Assembly (NCBI RefSeq): GCF_902686445.1
Contig: NC_062223.1
Coordinates: 58,057,998 to 58,121,997 of the forward strand
DNA from: Sciurus carolinensis
Taxonomy: Eukaryota; Chordata; Mammalia; Rodentia; Sciuridae
Reading direction: 5' to 3'
Length of the DNA stretch: 64,000 nucleotides
Shown here: piece by piece, positions 57,191 through 64,000 of the stretch
Layout of the letters: every line of letters starts with the position of its first letter
How positions within the stretch are numbered: position 1 is the first letter of the stretch
Program-made: the position numbers and the translations under genes
Notes under the pieces: model-generated
The model's database searches: none
The model's input: the letters and a program-made list of their open reading frames with translations, nothing else
Told to the model about the DNA's origin: nothing

Positions 57191-58589
57191 CAGAAAGATG
57201 TTTGCTAATCAGAGAAAAATCACAATGGGTATAGGTAATAAGTAGAGAATAGGATTCAGTGAGAATAGGATTCACATCCTTTTGTTCTGTCATTTGAAAC
57301 AAACTTATAGAAATAAATGCATTACTGATGAGCAAAGGAAATTAAAAAAATATATGTGGGGCCAAGCCATGATGAACCTTTAATGATTTCAGTGGTATAT
57401 TTTGTTATTTAATAATAAAACTCAGTATGAAAGCTCACATTGCTTACATTGTTACCTAGAACAATAGTTGGCAAAGGAAACAGAAAAACAACCACTTACA
57501 AGTAGGTGGAGTAAAAAGAATGGGATGGGAGGGGCTGATATGTGAGTGGAAATGGTGCAGATGCCCAGAAACATCTTCATTAAAATGAAGTCCCAATGTC
57601 TGTGGTCTCCAATTTACTCCCAATCCAAGGACAATAAAGCACAGGGGCCATTCAGAACCTTAAAAGCCTCAACTGGTCACCAGCTTTAAATACAGCTTCC
57701 ATAGGCATCTCTGTACTTGGAAAACGAAGGATCATACCATTGTGTCACTCCATCTGAGAAAGACTCTCTGTTGTCAGCAGAGCTCAGCTCTCCACCTCTG
57801 CACAGGACAATGGAAGAAAGGTAAGAACGGTCAGAATTCCTGTGAGGTATGGTGTTTACTCTGAGTTCACATCCCTGTGTTTCTACCATAGTGTGCTACG
57901 TGGAGGGGGTCATGGTGCTTCTTTTAGGGAAAGGCAGGAGACAGAATCATACTTCAGAAGACTGGGTGCTCAAAGCTCTGAATTGGGGAGTCTGAAATGG
58001 GGTTAATGAGACCTTTTCCCTTTGGGCTTGACCCCTCTTTATCCCCTTTATTTCAACCATTTAAATTTGCTGTCATAGATAGATTTTTGCCTTTTTAAGA
58101 TTTGTTTAAAAATTTAAGCATGTAGAGGTATAACTCCTAAGAGCTAAGATGCTATATAATGGGTTTCATTGTTTTCACCTGCTTTTCAAAAATATTTCTT
58201 TGTATATTTCTCAAGTTTCTTGTAAGAAACCAATGGTTCAAATTGGAATAATTGAAGTATACTCCAGGAGAGAATATTTACAGAGATGTGCAAAACTAAG
58301 GGGAAGATGCCAATGCGTGGTGAAGTGCCTTGAGGAAAGCAAGAAGGAAACAGTATTTCCAACCCTGGTGTATAAGAGAAAGGGAGGGAGCAGCTACCAG
58401 GCACAGAGCATACCCATGGCTGTAGCTGTATTAGTAGAAGATGACCAGGCAGGTGGAGAAGCAGTGCCGCTGCCAACACCCGGCCTCACAGCAGAGAGCT
58501 AGGGGTTTTCATTTTTATTTTCCATTTAACCCACATCATTCTGCACTGTAAGTCTTCAAGTTCATATATTAATTCACTAAATAGATACT
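57191..58589. other. upstream region of the intact receptor gene
   Basis: 57190-57600 is paralogous to 54200-54660. The remainder has no recognised repeat. It contains a possible non-coding first exon (about 57715-57820) and an unassigned 117-residue frame at 58149-58502, which has no familiar domain and begins in AT-rich sequence. Confidence 0.5.
57670..57825 (+). promoter_or_regulatory. candidate promoter and 5' non-coding exon for the Mrgprx gene
   Basis: A TTTAAATA element at about 57684-57691 is followed some 30 bp later by a stretch ending in GAAAG|GTAAGAA (donor GT at 57821-57822), a near-consensus 5' splice site. The coding exon of the gene has a good 3' splice site at 59109-59110. 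Receptors of this family often have a 5' UTR exon before a single coding exon. This pairing is inference. Confidence 0.35.
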
Positions 58590-59110
58590 GAGGGCATGTG
58601 GGCCACACATAGACCTCCTCACGGGGGATTAAAAAGTGAACCTGTCTCCAATGCTTGACTCAATGAGCTATTTCTATGATCAACCATTCTCACTCTCTCT
58701 TTAGCAAAAACTCACATTACCCTCATGGCAATAAAGTCAGGTCTTCTTTCACCTCCTTGAATGAAACTTTCTTTATGATTGGGATATTATAATTACTTAT
58801 GTGTCTGTCTACATTTCTGCACCTGAGCAAAAAACTGTCCCAGGACACAGTAGTGCTGGTCCCCTCTGAGTGAGAGGTTCAGATTATTTTATATTTCTTT
58901 GTCATTTATGCTCAGGTCAGAGAGCTCAGGCTGTTCAGATAATGACTACTGGATTGGAATCCATATTTCAAGAATCCCCAGCTGTTGATAGATTACCTCA
59001 CCTATTCCATCTTGTTTTCCTTCTCTTTAAAATGTAATCCCCACATAGCAGGGTGATCCTGAGAATCTGAGCTTTTGCTGCAAGTGCTCAAGTCTTCTTT
59101 GTGTTCCCAG
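58590..59110 (+). repeat. duplicated upstream flank with 3' splice site
   Basis: Near-identical to 50940-51464. Ends in CTTCTTTGTGTTCCCAG at 59110, a pyrimidine-rich acceptor placed 16 bases before the start codon. Confidence 0.85.
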
Positions 59111-59126
59111 GGGTCCCACTGAAGAG

Positions 59127-60122
59127 ATGAGGAGCCTCGATCCAACCATTTCAGCCTGGAGGACAGAAGCCACACCAACCAATGGAAGTTATGAGTATCG
59201 TCCTCCAATTTGTGACATGAATAATCTGATTCCACAAGCGTTCCTCTTCATCATTTCCTTGATTGGACTGGCAGGAAATGCATCCGTGATCTGGTTCTTG
59301 GGTTTCCGCATGCGCAGAAATGCCTTTTACACCTACATCCTAAACCTGGCTGCTGCTGACTTGCTCCTTCTCTGCCTCCATATCACTTATTTCCTGGTGG
59401 AAGTCCTTGTAAAGGTCTTTCACTTCTCTATTTTTACATATGGTTTCATACGAACTGGGGCAAGCATTTTCTATATTGCAGGACTGAACATCCTCAGCGC
59501 TATTAGCACTGAGCGCTGCCTGTCAGTCCTGTGGCCCATTTGGTACCACTGCCATCGCCCAACACATACATCAGCTATCATGTGTGCCCTGCTCTGGGTC
59601 CTGTCTATGCTTCTAAGCATCCTGGACCGGGTGTACTGTTTTCATTTAAAAGAATCTGAAGTTGATTTTTGTGAAAAAGTTAATATTACTCTAACTGCAT
59701 GGGTGCTTTTTTCATTTGTGGTTCTGTTAGGGTCCAGCCTGGTCCTCCTGGGTAGGATGCTCTGTGGATCCAAACAAAAGCCTCTGACCAGGCTGTATGT
59801 TACCATCCTGCTCACAGTGTTGGTCTTTCTCTTATGTGTTGTGCCCTTTGGTGTCAGTTTGTTCCTGTTATCCTGGATTAAGATTCCTTATGAGGCACTT
59901 AATTGCCTTTTTCTGTCTTCACTTGTCTTGTCCTCCGTTAACAGCTCTGCCAACCCCATCATTTACTTCTTCGTTGGCTCCTTTAGGCAGAGGTTACAGG
60001 CACGGAACCTCAAGCTGGTGCTTGAGCGGGCTTTGCAGGACACTCCTGAAGAGGATGAATATGGAGGTAGCCTTTCTCAGGGAACCCTGGAGATGTCAGG
60101 CAGCAGAGTGGAGCAGGGGTGA
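59127..60122 (+). CDS. Mrgprx: Mas-related G-protein-coupled receptor, X type (intact)
   Basis: A 331-residue seven-helix receptor of the MRGPRX family, plasma-membrane receptors of sensory neurons and mast cells that respond to peptides and cationic compounds. TM1 (about 36-59) has N51. TM2 (69-92) has L-N-L-A-A-A-D with D78. TM3 (104-128) ends in E129-R130-C131, the family's variant of D-R-Y. TM4 is 148-168, TM5 188-209, TM6 223-248 with P240, and TM7 (257-282) has N276-P-I-I-Y280. There is no Cys at the top of TM3. C171 and C182 fit the TM4-ECL2 disulfide of MRGPRX receptors. N-glycosylation sites are N19 (N-G-S) and N186 (N-I-T). By alignment from memory, D167 sits at the acidic agonist site E164 of human MRGPRX2, while N186 replaces D184. 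The frame is a single coding exon after the acceptor at 59110, the only intact receptor copy here. One-to-one orthology to a named human gene cannot be assigned. Confidence 0.93.
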   Translation: MRSLDPTISAWRTEATPTNGSYEYRPPICDMNNLIPQAFLFIISLIGLAGNASVIWFLGFRMRRNAFYTYILNLAAADLLLLCLHITYFLVEVLVKVFHFSIFTYGFIRTGASIFYIAGLNILSAISTERCLSVLWPIWYHCHRPTHTSAIMCALLWVLSMLLSILDRVYCFHLKESEVDFCEKVNITLTAWVLFSFVVLLGSSLVLLGRMLCGSKQKPLTRLYVTILLTVLVFLLCVVPFGVSLFLLSWIKIPYEALNCLFLSSLVLSSVNSSANPIIYFFVGSFRQRLQARNLKLVLERALQDTPEEDEYGGSLSQGTLEMSGSRVEQG

Positions 60123-60325
60123 AGAGCCTTTGCTCTGGTCCATCAGATGTGCCTTCAAGAGGCAACAGTGCCCAGCCACACTGACAGTTGTCTGCTCTCC
60201 TTTCTGCCTCCTGTCCCTGAAATTCCTTCATGTCTTCCAGGGTTTTTATTAATCTGGATTTTCTTCTTTCTCTCATGGAAACCAATCTTATGTAAGAACA
60301 TCTCAATACAAGTTTTTGTATTTTC

Positions 60326-60331
60326 AATAAA
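60326..60331 (+). terminator. possible poly(A) signal of the Mrgprx gene
   Basis: AATAAA about 200 bp after the stop codon at 60122. A T-rich stretch follows at 60340-60380. Confidence 0.5.
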
Positions 60332-60456
60332 TGTCTCATTATATCTTCACCTAAATCTTTTTCTTTTATGCTTTTCTTTGACATATTCATTCCAATGTGT
60401 AAAGACTCCTTGTACTAAATTATAAATCTTTTTTTCCTTTCTTTCTCTCTCTCTCT

Positions 60457-60481
60457 TTTTTTTTTTTTTTTTTTTTTTTTC
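60457..60481 (+). repeat. poly-T tract
   Basis: A run of more than 20 T's after a CT-rich stretch, a common L1/SINE tail remnant. Confidence 0.9.
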
Positions 60482-60599
60482 CTTACTGTTTCCTACCTGA
60501 AGTTGTAGAAAATATCACTCTTCTTTTCTGGATCTGTCCTGCAGAGTGAAAGAGCAGTTAACTGAACACAGGTTATGAGTGGCTCAGAAAATAAAACTC

Positions 60600-62335
60600 A
60601 GATGAATTACATTTATTGATTTCCATATGTTGAATCAACCCAGCATCTCTGGGATGAACCACACTTGATCATGGCACATGAACTTTTAAGTATGTTTCTG
60701 TATGCAATTTGTCAGAACTTTATTGAGAATTTTTGCCTCTATGTTCATCAGGGATATTGGACTAATGTTTTCTTTCCTTGTTGTGTATGTGTTTGATTTG
60801 GGTATCAGGGAGATACTGGCTTCATAGAATGAGTTTGGAAGGGTTCCCTCCTTTTCTATTTCATGGACTACTTTGAAGGTTATTGGGATCAGTTCTTCTT
60901 TGAAGATCCTGTAGAACTTGACTGAGAATCCATCTGGTCTGGGGATTTTCTTAATTGGTAGTCTTTTGATGCATCTTCTATCTCATTGCTTGAAATTGGT
61001 CTGTTTAAATTGAGTATGTCCTCTTGATTCAGTTTGGGTAGATTTTATGTATCTAGAAAGTTGTTGATGTCTTTGAGATTTTCTATTTTATAGGAGGATA
61101 AATTTTAAAAATAGTTTCTGATTATCTTCTGCATTTCAGTAGTGAGTGTTTTGATATTTCCTTTTTCATCATGAATTTTAGTAAGTTGAGTTTTCTCTTC
61201 CTTTGTCTTCATTACCATGGCTAAGGGTTTATAAATTCTGTTTATTTTTTCAAAGGATCAACCTTTTGTTTTGTTAATTTTTGAATTGTTTCTTTTGTTT
61301 AAATTTCATTGATTTTTGCTCTGCTTTTAATTATTTCCTATCTTCTACTAGTTTTGGTGTTGATCTGTTCTTCTTTTCCTAGGACTTTGAGATGTAATGT
61401 TAGGTCATTTATTAATTGACTTTATGTTAATGAAATGCAATGAAATTTCCTTTTAGCTCTGCCTTCACAATGTCCCGGGAATTTTGGTATATTGTATCAC
61501 TATTCTAGTTTACTTCTAAATATATTTTTATTTCATCCCTGATTTCTTCTGCTATCTGCACATCATTCATTTTGTTTAGTCTCCAGGTTTTAGGGTAACT
61601 TCTTTTTTTATTTTATTATTGATATCTAATTTCACTCCATTATGATCTGATTGAATGTAGGATATTATCCCTATGTTTTTGTATTTGGAAACAGTTGCTC
61701 TGCGGCCTAAGATATGGTCTATTTTAGAGACAGAACTTTATGTTGCTGAGAAGAAAGTGTATTTGCTTGCTGATGGATGAAATATTCTATATGTCTGTTA
61801 AGTCTAAATTATTGATTGTATTATTTAGTTCTATTGCATTATTTAGTTCTTTGTTTACTTTTTGTTTGGAGGATTTATCCAGTAGTGAGAGAGGTGTATT
61901 AAAGTCTCCTGGTATTATTGTGTTTTGAAATGTTTGATTCTTGAAATTGAGAAGGGTTTGTTGGATGAACATAAATGTTCCACTGTTTGGGGCGTAATGT
62001 ATAATTTTTATGTCTTGTTGATGTATAATTCCCTTAAGCAGTATGAAATGTCCTCCTTTGTCCATTCTGATTAACTTTGGCTTGAAGTCCACTTTATCTG
62101 ATATGTGAATAGAATACCCTGTTTACACAATGCATGTGGGTGTTTTTTTCCCCCATTCCTTCACCTTCTGTAAATTTCTTTGCCTATGAGGTAAGTAAGT
62201 CTTAGAGAGAGCATTTTGTTGGACCTTGTATTTTAATGCAATCTGCCAGGCAGTCTTTTGATTGATCAGTTTAGGCCATTAATGCTCAAGGTTATTATTG
62301 AGATATGATTTGTATTCCTGGTAATTTTGTAATCC
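60600..62335 (-). mobile_element. L1 fragment (endonuclease to RT of ORF2)
   Basis: The reverse complement gives ORF2 from the endonuclease (62092-61787, with Y-A-P-N and G-D-F-N-T-P-L-S) down to the RT region near 60600. It is broken by many frameshifts and stops and lacks the C-terminal half. It inserted in or next to the older twin-primed L1 that follows, since the paralogue at 880 lacks it. Confidence 0.82.
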
Positions 62336-62875
62336 ACATTTTCTATATACATTCATTCGTTGAAGGGCACTAAGGATGGCCCATAGTTTGGTTATTGTGA
62401 ATTGTGCTGCTATACACATTGATGTGGTTGTGCTGCTTCAGCATTTTGATTTCAAATCCTTTGGATATATACTGAGGAGTGGTATAGCTGAGTCATATCA
62501 GTGTTCCATTCCTAGTTTTTTGAGGAATCTTAATACTGATATTTGGAAGTTAATCCAAAATAATGGGGCATAGGAGAATAGAAGGAAGATTAGTGGAGTA
62601 GACAAAGGGGAGTGAAGAGAAGGGAAGAGAATTAGAATAGGGAAGGATCATGGATTGAATCTGACCTAAAATTCCTATATATGAATATATCACAGTGAAT
62701 CTCACCATTGTGAACATGCACAAGACACTAATTTGAAAAGGTAAATGAAGTAGGAAGAAGGGATGTGAAGGGGAAGTAATGGGGACTGAATTAGAACAAG
62801 TTATATTCCATGATTTAATAATTATATCAAAATTAACCCTATTGTTACATATAACTGAAAAGAACAACAAAAAAT
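62336..62875 (+). mobile_element. old 5'-inverted L1 remnant (paralogue of 880-1640)
   Basis: An inverted ORF2 C-terminal piece (62340-62545) is followed by a plus-strand L1 3' UTR (62560-62875) with the TATATTCCATGATTTAATAAT-type block. Same structure as 1060-1640. Confidence 0.68.
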
Positions 62876-64000
62876 GTCCATTTCTCTACTCCAGGGCTAT
62901 AATCACCGTGAGCACACATTCTTCAATCTATGCGGTAGGTTGGATATGGAGATGGTATGGTATATATTGAGAATCAATATTGTTCATTCATAAAAGCTCG
63001 CTTTAAAAATAACTGATTTTTTTTTCTTTGCTCTTCTTTGGGATATTAGTGTAGGGTTAAAAGAAGTTATCTCCTTAGAGATCTGATGTAATTGGTCTAA
63101 TCTCCCTAGCTTGCAAACACAGACTCAGGGATAAGTGTGCAAGAAGATTTCCCTAGTAAGCGTGTGTGTGGTCGTTAGTAGACAGGGAAGGCTTGTTGAA
63201 ATACTTGGAATTTGAACTGATAATTCTCCAATTACCTAGCATGTACCTCTGCCACCTTTTCAGTCACATCAATATCTGAGGCTGGCAAAGAAAGATAAAT
63301 AGAACTTGGAGGGATGGAAATGGGAAAGGGGCAAAATCATGGTGACAATAAAGGAAAGAAATGTATACACATCACCATAAGTAAAAGTGGAATAAAATGA
63401 ATTCTGCCTGGATTTATCTATCAGTAATTACCTTGAATGTAAATGAATTACATTCCCAAATACAAAGACATAGAATGACTTATAGGATTTTAAAATAAAA
63501 ACAAGGCCCTACTATATACTGCCTATAAGATATTTGCTTCACTCCAAAGGGCACACATAGATTTAAAGTAAAAACATGAAATGTGGGGATGTCACTGTTT
63601 CTGAGCAATTTCCCAGCATGTATAAGGGCGTAGGTTCAATGCCCAGACTCCAAAATATGGGAAAGAAAAAAAATGATATTCAATACCACTATAAACTAAA
63701 TGAAGTCAGAAATAGATAGAAGATAGATAGATAGAAAGTAGATCAGGTAAATTAGGTTTTAGGTCAAATAGACAAAAAGAAACAAAGTACACACTGTGTA
63801 ATAAAAGGATAAATAAAAAGGATATCAATGTCCTCTTGATTAAGAGGACATATTGATTATAAATATATGCACCCAACAGTGCCCATAAATATACAAAGCA
63901 AATATTAAAGAATCTAAAGGATCAGATAGATACATTGGAATATAATAATAGTGGGAGATTCCAATATGCCACTTTCAATAATGGATGCCTACCATTATTA
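62876..64000 (+). repeat. duplicated segment, paralogous to 1641-2790
   Basis: Runs colinear with 1641-2790: spacer, old L1 plus strand from about 63265, ID-like SINE (63580-63655), GATA-type repeat (63710-63740) and L1 endonuclease-like sequence to the window end. It probably continues past 64000. Confidence 0.82.

Overview
The window is nuclear DNA of a rodent, most likely a squirrel-family species (Sciuridae). The evidence is a dimeric B1+ID SINE of the MEN type (28546-28750), several monomeric ID-like tRNA-derived SINEs, abundant rodent-type L1, and MRGPRX-type receptor copies. No prokaryotic features, CRISPR array or operon are present. Family names come from motif reading only; no database search was possible.

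Genes. The backbone is a piece of a Mas-related G-protein-coupled receptor (Mrgprx) cluster that grew by local duplication. One copy has an intact 331-residue frame (59127-60122, +). Two further copies are broken by frameshifts or a stop (1-645 and 51465-52500), and two are short remnants (31090-31520 and 53205-53300). Flanking DNA is duplicated with them: 880-2790 with 62340-64000, 50940-52560 with 58590-60215, 30340-31190 with 52590-53300, 28200-29700 with 42000-42610 plus 49264-49930, and 39890-41450 with 55020-57190. The only other host-gene-derived sequence recognised is a processed pseudogene of dynein light chain DYNLL1 (55287-55954, -), with target-site duplications.

Mobile DNA makes up more than half of the window. 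At 4090-15535 a full-length L1 (-) with an intact ORF1 sits in an older L1 (+). That L1 is itself interrupted by a young class II, IAP-like provirus (6171-10870, -) with nearly identical LTRs, 6-bp target duplications and a tRNA-Phe primer site. At 15940-20796 are two more L1 fragments (-). At 20797-22117 is the left half of another LTR provirus (+). At 22118-24990 is an L1 (+) containing patches copied from elsewhere in the window. At 31719-38501 is a class I, gammaretrovirus-like provirus (-) with gag-pro-pol remnants, no recognisable env, a tRNA-Phe primer site and 5-bp target duplications. At 42610-49263 an L1 has a twin-primed (inverted 5') structure with two essentially identical 1.14-kb inverted arms.

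No new multi-gene system was found. The most unusual items are the composite L1 at 22118-24990 (an exact 429-bp direct copy of DNA 2 kb upstream, followed by an LTR-L1 junction otherwise found only at 6171-6185), the twin-primed L1 with a long overlap, and the IAP-like element with LTR and leader tandem repeats plus a non-coding internal module.
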